DNA from: Acidovorax sp. CCYZU-2555
GTDB taxonomy: Bacteria > Pseudomonadota > Gammaproteobacteria > Burkholderiales > Burkholderiaceae_C
NCBI RefSeq assembly: GCF_018413525.1
Contig: NZ_JAHCDD010000008.1
Span: 46,372-110,371 of the forward strand
DNA: 64,000 nucleotides
Reading direction: 5' to 3'
Position 1 is the stretch's first letter. The number at the start of each line of letters is the position of its first letter. Shown one piece after another: positions 44,409 through 51,170 of this stretch. The notes under the pieces are model-generated. The model worked only from the letters and a program-made list of their open reading frames with translations, searched no databases and was not told the origin of the DNA. Position numbers and translations under genes: made by a program.

Positions 44409-44606
44409 TCAAACGGACATGCGATGCCACACCAGCTCCGCCTGGGCGTCAAAGCTTTCGGGCACGCTGCCGTCTGCGCGCAAAGGCGTTTGGCCCGAGA
44501 GCTGCAGCAATTGGTTGGCAGCGGGAATGACCAAGGCTTGCGAATACGGCCCCAGTGGCTTTCCGAGTTCCGCAGGGTTGATGCATTGAAACGAATAGGC
44601 GGCCAT
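44409..44606 (-). pseudogene. Truncated RidA (YjgF)-family N-terminal half
   Basis: A 65-residue product matching only the first half of RidA/YjgF/UK114: ELGKPLGPYSQALVIPAANQL, LQLSGQTPLRADGSVPE, QAELVWHR, then a stop. Complete RidA is about 130 residues and carries its catalytic arginine in the missing half. Only 64 bases separate the stop from the Bug ATG, too few for the rest in any frame, so the 3' part appears deleted. GAGGGAAG precedes the ATG. RidA hydrolyses the reactive enamine 2-aminoacrylate made by PLP lyases, which would fit the lyase at the end of this operon. Confidence 0.75.
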
Positions 44607-44630
44607 GGTGACTTCCCTCAAGAAAATGAA

Positions 44631-46217
44631 TCACAACACCGAAAAATGGATGCCCGGCTCCGTTGCCACGCGTTGTGCAAGCCCCACCTCCCAGTCGATG
44701 TACTCGCGCATGGCTTGCTTTTGCAGGTGAGGCGCCACTTCGTACGGCGAGTACCAGATATCGTTGGGCGCGCTCAGCTGGCGAACCGCGCCTTGCTCCA
44801 GCGCAAGTCCCAACTCCAACCAAGCCGGAGTGCCGCCAATCAAGCACTTGGCATGCCAGCCCAAAGCCTGCGCATCGGCGGCGGCAAACCGGGCCATTGC
44901 GCCGTCGCCGGCGGTGAACACCAGTGTCGTCACCTCGGCAGGCAAATCCTTCAAGCCTTCGGCCAATGCAGACCGGGCGCAAAAGAAAGCCCCGGGAATA
45001 TGGCCGCGGCGAAACGCTATGCTGTTCGCGCAATCGATCACGGCAAGCCGCGGATCGGGCTGCAGCTGCTGCAGCTCATGTGGCGCAATCGACTCCACCG
45101 AAGCCGGCGCTTGCGGCCAATGCGCCCGCTGAGGTGGCGCGGCCTCCAGCGCCGGAGCCGTCGCGGGATCGAGCACATCCGCCTGCCAGCCCATCTGTCT
45201 CAACCAATGGGCCGTCATGGGTGCCTGGACCAGATCGGTATCCGCCAGCACGATGCGCGCATGGCGCACCGGTGCGAAAAAGTCCGTGCTTTGCACCAGC
45301 TCGCCGCCTGGGGCGTTGCGCGCACCGGGAAACGCGGCTTGCAGATAAGCGCCAGGCAGCCGCACATCATAGAAGTAGGTCGTCACACCCTGATCACGCA
45401 GATCTGCCTGCAACTGGCTCCACGAAATGATGCGCCCGCCACCGCGCTCCAGCAGCTTTCTTGCGGTCGCGCGGCTGGCTTGCAGTTGCGTTGGCGCCGG
45501 CACTTCTTCCAGCATCGCGAGATGTCCGCGCTGCAAATCGTGGCCGTCCAGATGCCAGCCCATGGTGCCGTTTTCGAGGGCGAATACCGGACAAGCAATC
45601 TCCGCATTGATCAGCGATTGCGCGCCGATAATGCTGCGCGTGCGGCCCGCGCAGTTCACCAGCACGACACTGTTCTGCCGTATCACTTCGGGTACGCGCA
45701 AGGCCAGTTCGGCGCCGGGACAACTCAGCGCCCCCGGCAACGAGAAATCCACGAACTCCTCAGGCGTTCTGCTGTCCAGCATCAGCAGATCGACACCTTT
45801 GGATTTCAGCGCAATGAGTTCCTGCGTGCTGATGTGCGGCGTCTTCTTCGCGGTTTCCACCACCTCGCCGAATGCCTTGCTGGGAACAAATTTTCCACTG
45901 AACCAACCCAGTCCAGCCGCTTCACATTCCGCCCGTGACGCGGCCAGAACCGATACACGGCCATATTCGACGCAGCGCAACAAATGCAGTGCGCGTTGAA
46001 TCCGCTGCGCATCGCCTCCGACCAGAATGATCCGCGTGCTCTTGAGCGGCACTCTCCAGAGTAAATCCAGCTCCAGGCGGCCTATGGGCAGCGACGCGGC
46101 CAGCAGCAGATGGCCTTGGGTGAAATCGCCTTCTTCGCGCAAATCCAGCAACGCGACTTCAGCGCCATCACTCAATATTTCACGTAGCTGGACTGCATTG
46201 ATTTGAACGGATGACAT
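44631..46217 (-). CDS. Four-domain rhodanese protein with one catalytic cysteine
   Basis: A 528-residue soluble protein built from four rhodanese domains (about residues 5-105, 125-225, 260-360, 390-500). The active-site loop of domain 2 reads VNCAGRTRS with Cys189; the same loop in domains 1, 3 and 4 has no cysteine (VGGDAQR, ADTDLVQ and TAGDGAM). Thus one catalytic and three pseudo domains. Domain folds are recognisable from LLDLREEGDF, MLDSRTPEEFVDFSLPGA, FYDVRLPGAYLQAAFPGARNAP and VIDCANSIAFRRGHIPGA. Rhodaneses move sulfane sulfur between thiols. It is the first gene after the LysR gene in the organosulfur operon. ATG 46217 is used; ATG 46241 is possible. Confidence 0.9.
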   Translation of the reverse strand: MSSVQINAVQLREILSDGAEVALLDLREEGDFTQGHLLLAASLPIGRLELDLLWRVPLKSTRIILVGGDAQRIQRALHLLRCVEYGRVSVLAASRAECEAAGLGWFSGKFVPSKAFGEVVETAKKTPHISTQELIALKSKGVDLLMLDSRTPEEFVDFSLPGALSCPGAELALRVPEVIRQNSVVLVNCAGRTRSIIGAQSLINAEIACPVFALENGTMGWHLDGHDLQRGHLAMLEEVPAPTQLQASRATARKLLERGGGRIISWSQLQADLRDQGVTTYFYDVRLPGAYLQAAFPGARNAPGGELVQSTDFFAPVRHARIVLADTDLVQAPMTAHWLRQMGWQADVLDPATAPALEAAPPQRAHWPQAPASVESIAPHELQQLQPDPRLAVIDCANSIAFRRGHIPGAFFCARSALAEGLKDLPAEVTTLVFTAGDGAMARFAAADAQALGWHAKCLIGGTPAWLELGLALEQGAVRQLSAPNDIWYSPYEVAPHLQKQAMREYIDWEVGLAQRVATEPGIHFSVL

Positions 46218-46298
46218 GGCAATCGAGAGGCTGTGCGCCATCGCTTGAAAAGAAGATGTTGCACAGCTTAGGTCTCGTCACCAATTCAGGATAATTCT

Positions 46299-46326
46299 AT
46301 TTTTTCCGATCCGTATGCCAAAAACG
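46299..46326. promoter_or_regulatory. Possible LysR half-site before the rhodanese gene
   Basis: The 28 bases TTTTTTCCGAT...TATGCC...AAACGG between the LysR gene and the rhodanese gene resemble, with a shorter spacer, the repeat array before the LysR gene at 47323-47353 (shared TTTTTC.GAT, TATGCC and AACG). A short AT-rich tract overlaps. It may be where the regulator acts on the operon. Weak evidence. Confidence 0.3.
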
Positions 46327-46328
46327 GT

Positions 46329-47303
46329 TCACTCCTTGATGCCGCCAGGCATGGTTTGCTGCTGCACGATTTTCTGCAAGGCATTCAACAAGGCGACGGT
46401 CGCGGGTGGATGACTCGAATCCTTGCGCACGGCCACCACGTGCGGGCCCAATGGACTGCCCAGCGACATCGGAAGAATGCGCAGCGCTCCGCGCTCGGCA
46501 TAGCTCTGAGCCACTGTGCGCTGCATGAAATTCAGATAGCCGTAGTGCTCGATCAACATCAAATTGGTCGCCAAGGAGGTCGTGGATTCAACGACATCTA
46601 CGGGCAGTCGCCCAATCTGCGTCAGAAACAGCGCTTGCACATGGTTGTAGAGCACGCCGCTGGAGTGCGGCAGCACCCAAGGCGAATCGATCACGTCCGC
46701 CATCGTGAGGCTCTTGGCGCGCGCAAGCCGGTGATTGCGCGCTGCGACCAGAACGAAATCGTCGTCAAACAAGGGCGTTTGCACCAGGTGTTCGGCGGCG
46801 CCGGCATCGGTCACCAGCCGGCACAAGATGACATCCAGGCTGCCCTCGCGCAACTTGGCCACCAGCGGTGGCTGAGGCAGCTGATCGATCGATACGCGCA
46901 GCCGGGGGTATTGCCGCTTCACTTCGCCTATGGCCATGGGCAGCAGCTTGAAAGCCGACGAAAGCAGCGCCCCCACCCTGACAAACCCATGTGATCCGGA
47001 TCGAAGCGCCTGAATCTCATCATGCGCACGCTGGACATCGAACAGCAATTGACGCGCGTGCCGGATCAAGGCCTCGCCGAAAACGGTAGGCGCCATGCCG
47101 CGATGCGAGCGCTCGAACAACTGCACCCCAAACGCCGACTCCAATTCCGAGATCGCGCGCGTGGCCGCAGGCTGCGTCAGATTGGCGACCAGCGCTGCCT
47201 TGCGCAGCGACTGAGAGTCTGCGAGCGCATCGAGCAATACCATTTGCCGAAATTTGAGCCTGAACGGCAGCGTCACGGAGTCCGGCGTAAAAATGGTGCT
47301 CAT
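46329..47303 (-). CDS. LysR-family transcriptional regulator of the organosulfur operon
   Basis: A 324-residue LysR regulator. The helix-turn-helix is LVANLTQPAATRAISELESAFGVQLFERSHRGMAPTVFG (about residues 38-76), followed by the effector-binding domain GFVRVGALLSSAFKLLPMAIG. ATG 47303 has AGAGG five bases upstream. It is in the same orientation as, and 111 bases ahead of, the rhodanese gene, so it may be co-transcribed with the operon, unlike the usual divergent LysR arrangement; on its other side is a divergent exported amidohydrolase. Inverted repeats typical of LysR targets sit 20 bases upstream of its ATG. The effector is probably a sulfur compound by context. Confidence 0.93.
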   Translation of the reverse strand: MSTIFTPDSVTLPFRLKFRQMVLLDALADSQSLRKAALVANLTQPAATRAISELESAFGVQLFERSHRGMAPTVFGEALIRHARQLLFDVQRAHDEIQALRSGSHGFVRVGALLSSAFKLLPMAIGEVKRQYPRLRVSIDQLPQPPLVAKLREGSLDVILCRLVTDAGAAEHLVQTPLFDDDFVLVAARNHRLARAKSLTMADVIDSPWVLPHSSGVLYNHVQALFLTQIGRLPVDVVESTTSLATNLMLIEHYGYLNFMQRTVAQSYAERGALRILPMSLGSPLGPHVVAVRKDSSHPPATVALLNALQKIVQQQTMPGGIKE

Positions 47304-47322
47304 ATTGCCTCTCAAGGTGAAT

Positions 47323-47361
47323 CGTTTTTCGGATAGTTTTATGCCGAATAACGATTATTCG
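47323..47361. promoter_or_regulatory. LysR-type operator array upstream of lysR and the amidohydrolase
   Basis: CGTTTTTCGG (47323-47332), 11 bases, CCGAATAACG (47344-47353) form a 9-of-10 inverted repeat with the classic LysR spacing. A second inverted repeat overlaps it, CGAATAA (47345-47351), three bases, TTATTCG (47355-47361). The array is about 20 bases before the LysR ATG and 210 bases before the divergent amidohydrolase start. It probably mediates autoregulation and may control the divergent gene. Confidence 0.65.
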
Positions 47362-47569
47362 TGGATCAAGTAACGCCCCAGAATTTAACCACCCTTCGGC
47401 ATTGCCTGCGAGATGAGTACATGCCCTAGTGGTTGACATCAATCCACAACGACTGGGGACAAGCCAATGAATAGCAAGCTACGTACCGGATATGTCTTGA
47501 TGGCCGGTTGCCTTGTGGTCTGCGCAGCCCATGTTGGCACCACGCACTCTTTCTGAACAAGGACGCTCC

Positions 47570-49174
47570 ATGAATATGCGACATTCATTTGCGCTGGGTC
47601 TGGCGTGCCTGCTCGTGACAGCAGGCAGCCACGCCCAGCCCACCCCATCGGTCGGCTTGTCTGCTGAAAAGCTTTCACAGCTCAAGGCTGCAGTTCAGCG
47701 CGAAGTCGCTTCGCAGCAGAAACTGGCACAGGTGATCAACGACACGCTTTTCAGTTATGGCGAACTCGCGTTTCAAGAGCACGAAACATCCAACTACCTG
47801 ACCACGCTGCTCGAAAAGCATGGCTTTCAGGTGGAACGCAATATTGCGGGAATGCCCACCGCATGGAAAGCGCAATGGGGCAATGGCCGGCCCGTCATCG
47901 CACTCGGAAGCGACATCGACAGCCTGCCCAAAGCGTCGCAAAAACCAGGCGTCGCCTACCGCGAGCCCCTGGTGGAAGGCGCGCCAGGGCATGGCGAGGG
48001 GCACAACTCGGGACAGGCGGTGAACATCGTCGCCGCGCTGGCGCTCAAAACCATCATGCAGCGCGAACGCCTGCCCGGAACCTTGGTGCTGTGGCCGGGC
48101 GTGGCCGAGGAACTGCTGGCGGGCAAGGCGTTCATGGTGCGCGACGGACTGTTCCGCGGCGTGGATGCCGTGCTCTACAACCATGTGAGCAACAATTTGC
48201 GCACCACCTGGGGGCAGGCCGACGGCACGGGAATGGTGTCGGTGCAGTACAACTTCAAGGGGCGCGCGGCGCATTCCGCTTTGCTTCCGTGGAAAGGGCA
48301 AAGCGCGCTCGATGCCGTCGAGCTGATGAACGTCGGCTGGAATTTCCGCCGAGAACATCTTCGCCCGGAGCAGCGCTCGCACTATGTGATCTCCAACGGC
48401 GGCGACCAACCCAATGTGGTGCCCGACGAAGCCTCGGTCTGGTACTTCCTGCGCGAAATGGACTTCGAGAACATCACGGCGAATGCCGCCATCAACTGGA
48501 AGATCGCCCAAGCCGCGGCTGACATGACAGACACCACCGTGACGCGCACCCTGATTGGCGCTTCGGCACCGCGCCACTTCAACCGCCCTATCGCCGAAGC
48601 GATGCAGGCCAACATCGCCAGCGTTGGCTTGCCCGCATGGACCGATGACGAGCAGACCTTCGCCAAAGCGGTGCAGACACTGGTGAGCAGCAAGCCCACG
48701 GGGCTCAACACCACCGCCCCCGCGACGCTGGCCGCACCTTCATCTCCGGCCAGGAGCGGCGGCTCGGACGATATTGGTGATGTTTCCTGGGTCGCGCCCA
48801 CCGTCACGCTTTACTACCCGGCCAATATTCCCAATGTGCCAAGCCACCATTGGGCGGCCGCCATGGCGATGGCAACGCCCATTGCGCACAAAGGCATCAT
48901 CGCCGGGGCCCGCGTGACGGCGATGACGGCCGTCGACTTGCTGACCCAGCCAGAAATTCTGGTCGCGGCGCACCAGTATTTCAACGAGACGCAATTGGCA
49001 AGCCAGAAGTACACCCCACTCATCGGCCCGCAGGACCAGCCGCAGATACAAATGAACCAGGAAGTCATGGAGAAATTTCGTCCCCAAATGCGCCGCTTCT
49101 ACTACGACGCAAGAAAGTACGACACTTATCTGGACCAGCTGGGAATCAAGTTTCCGCAACTCACCAAGCCGTAA
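47570..49174 (+). CDS. Exported M20D amidohydrolase (AbgB-like)
   Basis: A 534-residue metallohydrolase resembling AbgB, the p-aminobenzoyl-glutamate hydrolase subunit. It has a signal peptide (FALGLACLLVTAGSHAQ, cleavage near residue 22), unlike cytoplasmic AbgB. Metal-site motifs: GSDIDSLP, APGHGEGHNSGQA, VAEELLAGKAF, and GRAAHSA for the lid. The sequence GHGEGH replaces the GHGCGH expected in AbgB (Cys to Glu). The C-terminus has SWVAPTVTLYYPANIP and HHWAAAMAM, both AbgB-like. AAGGA precedes the ATG at 47570. It is divergent from the LysR regulator and shares its operator region, so it may be co-regulated. It probably hydrolyses an N-acyl amino acid or amide in the periplasm. Confidence 0.88.
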   Translation: MNMRHSFALGLACLLVTAGSHAQPTPSVGLSAEKLSQLKAAVQREVASQQKLAQVINDTLFSYGELAFQEHETSNYLTTLLEKHGFQVERNIAGMPTAWKAQWGNGRPVIALGSDIDSLPKASQKPGVAYREPLVEGAPGHGEGHNSGQAVNIVAALALKTIMQRERLPGTLVLWPGVAEELLAGKAFMVRDGLFRGVDAVLYNHVSNNLRTTWGQADGTGMVSVQYNFKGRAAHSALLPWKGQSALDAVELMNVGWNFRREHLRPEQRSHYVISNGGDQPNVVPDEASVWYFLREMDFENITANAAINWKIAQAAADMTDTTVTRTLIGASAPRHFNRPIAEAMQANIASVGLPAWTDDEQTFAKAVQTLVSSKPTGLNTTAPATLAAPSSPARSGGSDDIGDVSWVAPTVTLYYPANIPNVPSHHWAAAMAMATPIAHKGIIAGARVTAMTAVDLLTQPEILVAAHQYFNETQLASQKYTPLIGPQDQPQIQMNQEVMEKFRPQMRRFYYDARKYDTYLDQLGIKFPQLTKP

Positions 49175-49178
49175 CCCG

Positions 49179-50414
49179 TCAGTGCCCTATCACTGCCGCG
49201 CTGCCGCTGCGCGGCGCGGCAGCGAATCCATGGCGGGCCGCCGACCTGGTGATCGCCAAAGCCACAACGACCAGCGCGACCACCGCCCAAGGGAACGACT
49301 GCGGCCCCCAGATATTCAGCAGCACGCCGCCGAGCAAGCCCGCAGCGGCGATGGCGCTGTTCCACACCACCACATTCATCGACAGCGCCACATCGGCGCC
49401 CTCGCCGGCCGAGTCGGCCAAGGCGGTCTGCAGCAAGGTGGCCGCGCCGCCGAAGCTCAGTCCCCATGCGGCCACACCCAGGTAGATCGCTGCCGGCACG
49501 TCGGCCCAGCCGGCGAACAGCAGGCCCACCGCGCCGAACGCCGCCAGACTGATCAGCACCGAACGGCGCAGGTGGCGATCCACGGTTTTGCCCGAAATGG
49601 CGATGCCGACCAGCGCCGCCGCACCGAACGCCAGCAGCACCAGATCCACACGCTCGCCCAGACCCGCTTGGGCCACGAAAGGCGCGACGTAGGTGTAGAG
49701 AATGTTGTGGGCCAGCATCCAGGTGAGCACCACGGCCAGCACCGGCCGCACACCGGGCGTAGTGAGCACCTTCTTCAGCGGCAGCCGCTGCGCACCCGAT
49801 TGGCCAGGGTAATCGGGCACCTTGGTCAGCACCCAGACGATGAGGATCAGGGTCAGGCCCGACATGATGCCGAAGGCGCTGCGCCAGCCGACCAGCGTTC
49901 CCATCCACGTTCCCAGCGGAACGCCCAGCGACAAGGCGATGGGCGTTCCGAGCATGGCCAGCGCCAGCGCCTTGCCCTGCTGGTGCGGCAGCACCATGCG
50001 CCGCGCGTACGACGCCAGCAGGCTCCAGGCAAGACCCGCGGCCGCGCCCGCGAAGAACCGGGCCAGCAGTGTCAGCGCAAAGTGCGATGACAGCGCTGTG
50101 ACGCTGTTGAACAGCAAAAAGCCCACGATGGCCAGCAGCAAGGCGTTGCGCCGGCGCCAGCCCTGGGTGGCGATGGTCAACGGAATGGCGGCAATCACCG
50201 AGCCCAGGGCATAGGCCGTGACCATCTGCCCGGCCATGGCCTGCGAGACGCCAAGGCCTTGCCCGACTTGTGGCAGCAGGCCCGCAGGCAAGGTTTCGGT
50301 CACGATGCAAATGAAGCCGGTCATGGCCAATGCCAGCAGCGCGCCTACAGGCAAGCCGCTGGCTGGCGCTTGAAGAGGCGGCGCGCAGGACGGGGAAAAG
50401 TGTTTGGAATCCAT
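49179..50414 (-). CDS. MFS transporter (AraJ/sugar-efflux-like)
   Basis: A 411-residue 12-helix major facilitator. Helix 1 region LALAMTGFICIVTETLPAGLLPQVGQGLGVSQAMAGQMVTAYALG is typical of the AraJ/SotB-like arabinose and drug efflux branch; RRNALLLAIVGFLLFNSVTAL forms the A-motif loop, and AMLGTPIALSLGVPLGTWMG follows. The first 20 residues are non-hydrophobic. It is divergent from a TetR gene across about 110 bases that contain a 9-base inverted repeat, so it is very likely repressed by that TetR protein. Substrate unknown. It converges with the amidohydrolase gene with only four bases between their stops. Confidence 0.92.
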   Translation of the reverse strand: MDSKHFSPSCAPPLQAPASGLPVGALLALAMTGFICIVTETLPAGLLPQVGQGLGVSQAMAGQMVTAYALGSVIAAIPLTIATQGWRRRNALLLAIVGFLLFNSVTALSSHFALTLLARFFAGAAAGLAWSLLASYARRMVLPHQQGKALALAMLGTPIALSLGVPLGTWMGTLVGWRSAFGIMSGLTLILIVWVLTKVPDYPGQSGAQRLPLKKVLTTPGVRPVLAVVLTWMLAHNILYTYVAPFVAQAGLGERVDLVLLAFGAAALVGIAISGKTVDRHLRRSVLISLAAFGAVGLLFAGWADVPAAIYLGVAAWGLSFGGAATLLQTALADSAGEGADVALSMNVVVWNSAIAAAGLLGGVLLNIWGPQSFPWAVVALVVVALAITRSAARHGFAAAPRSGSAAVIGH

Positions 50415-50438
50415 GGAAAGACCTATATATATAACGAA

Positions 50439-50489
50439 CGGTACAAATGTAGTTGCAGGCCAATCGGCTTGTCAACAACTTTTGTACCG
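50439..50489. promoter_or_regulatory. Operator region shared by MFS and TetR genes
   Basis: CGGTACAAA (50439-50447) and TTTGTACCG (50481-50489) form a perfect 9-base inverted repeat, 33 bases apart, in the divergent MFS/tetR promoter region. Each arm contains the palindromic core GTAC, so each may be a half of a TetR site. On the plus strand TTGTCA (50470-50475) and TAGTAT are 17 bases apart, and on the minus strand TTGACA is present, giving overlapping promoters. Confidence 0.6.
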
Positions 50490-50523
50490 ATTAGTATTGA
50501 AGCCTGTTTCCAGGAGATTCGAT

Positions 50524-51138
50524 ATGGCCCAGATGGGGCGCCCGCGCACGTTCGACCGAGACCAGGCCATTACCGAGGCCATGCACCTGTTCTGGGAGCA
50601 TGGCTACGATGCGACTTCGCTGGCGCAGCTCAAGCAAGGCCTGGGCGGCGGCATCTCCGCGCCCAGCTTCTACTCGGCCTTCGGCTCCAAGGAGGCCTTG
50701 TTCCAGGAATGCGTGGCGCGCTACCTGTCCACGCACGGGCGTGTCACCGCGCCCTTACAGGATTTGGCGCTCACGCCACGCGATGCCATAGAGACGGCCT
50801 TGCGGCAGTCGGCCGCAATGCAATCCGAACCAGGCCACCCGCGCGGCTGCATGGTCGCCTTGGGCGGGATGAGCGCACCTTCCGTGGGCAGTGTGGAGGT
50901 GGCACACGCACTGGATGCGTCGCGTGCGCGCACGCGCGCCGGGTTTGTTGCCTGCGTGCAGCGCGGCATCGCCAGCGGCGAGCTGCGAGCCGACACCAGC
51001 GCCATGGCGCTGGCGACGGTCTTCGACAGCTTTCTGTCGGGAGTCTCCATCTCGGCAAGAGACGGCGTGCCGGCCGTGGCGCTGCAGGCCGCGGTCAGCC
51101 AGATCATGCGCCTGTGGGATGAAGCGGTGCAGCATTGA
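50524..51138 (+). CDS. TetR-family regulator
   Basis: A 204-residue TetR-type regulator. The DNA-binding domain is MGRPRTFDRDQAITEAMHLFWEHGYDATSLAQLKQGLG...SFYSAFGSKEALF (residues 4-60). The remainder is a helical effector domain with HPRGCMVALGGM, a segment found in regulators of quinone, dienelactone or electrophile response, where a cysteine may sense the inducer. ATG 50524 has AGGAG eight bases upstream and precludes a longer frame that runs through the operator. It is divergent from the MFS pump and converges on the giant protein gene with a hairpin between. It probably represses the MFS gene and itself. Confidence 0.92.
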   Translation: MAQMGRPRTFDRDQAITEAMHLFWEHGYDATSLAQLKQGLGGGISAPSFYSAFGSKEALFQECVARYLSTHGRVTAPLQDLALTPRDAIETALRQSAAMQSEPGHPRGCMVALGGMSAPSVGSVEVAHALDASRARTRAGFVACVQRGIASGELRADTSAMALATVFDSFLSGVSISARDGVPAVALQAAVSQIMRLWDEAVQH

Positions 51139-51150
51139 GCCGCATCCCTA

Positions 51151-51170
51151 TCGCCTAAGCCATTAGGCGA
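51151..51170. terminator. Bidirectional terminator hairpin at the stop codon of the giant gene
   Basis: TCGCCTAA, GCCA, TTAGGCGA: a perfect 8-base stem with a 4-base loop. Its right arm includes the TAA stop codon (plus-strand TTA at 51163-51165) of the 3,396-residue protein, and it lies 13 bases after the TetR stop, so it serves both convergent genes. No T tract follows on either side. Confidence 0.6.
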
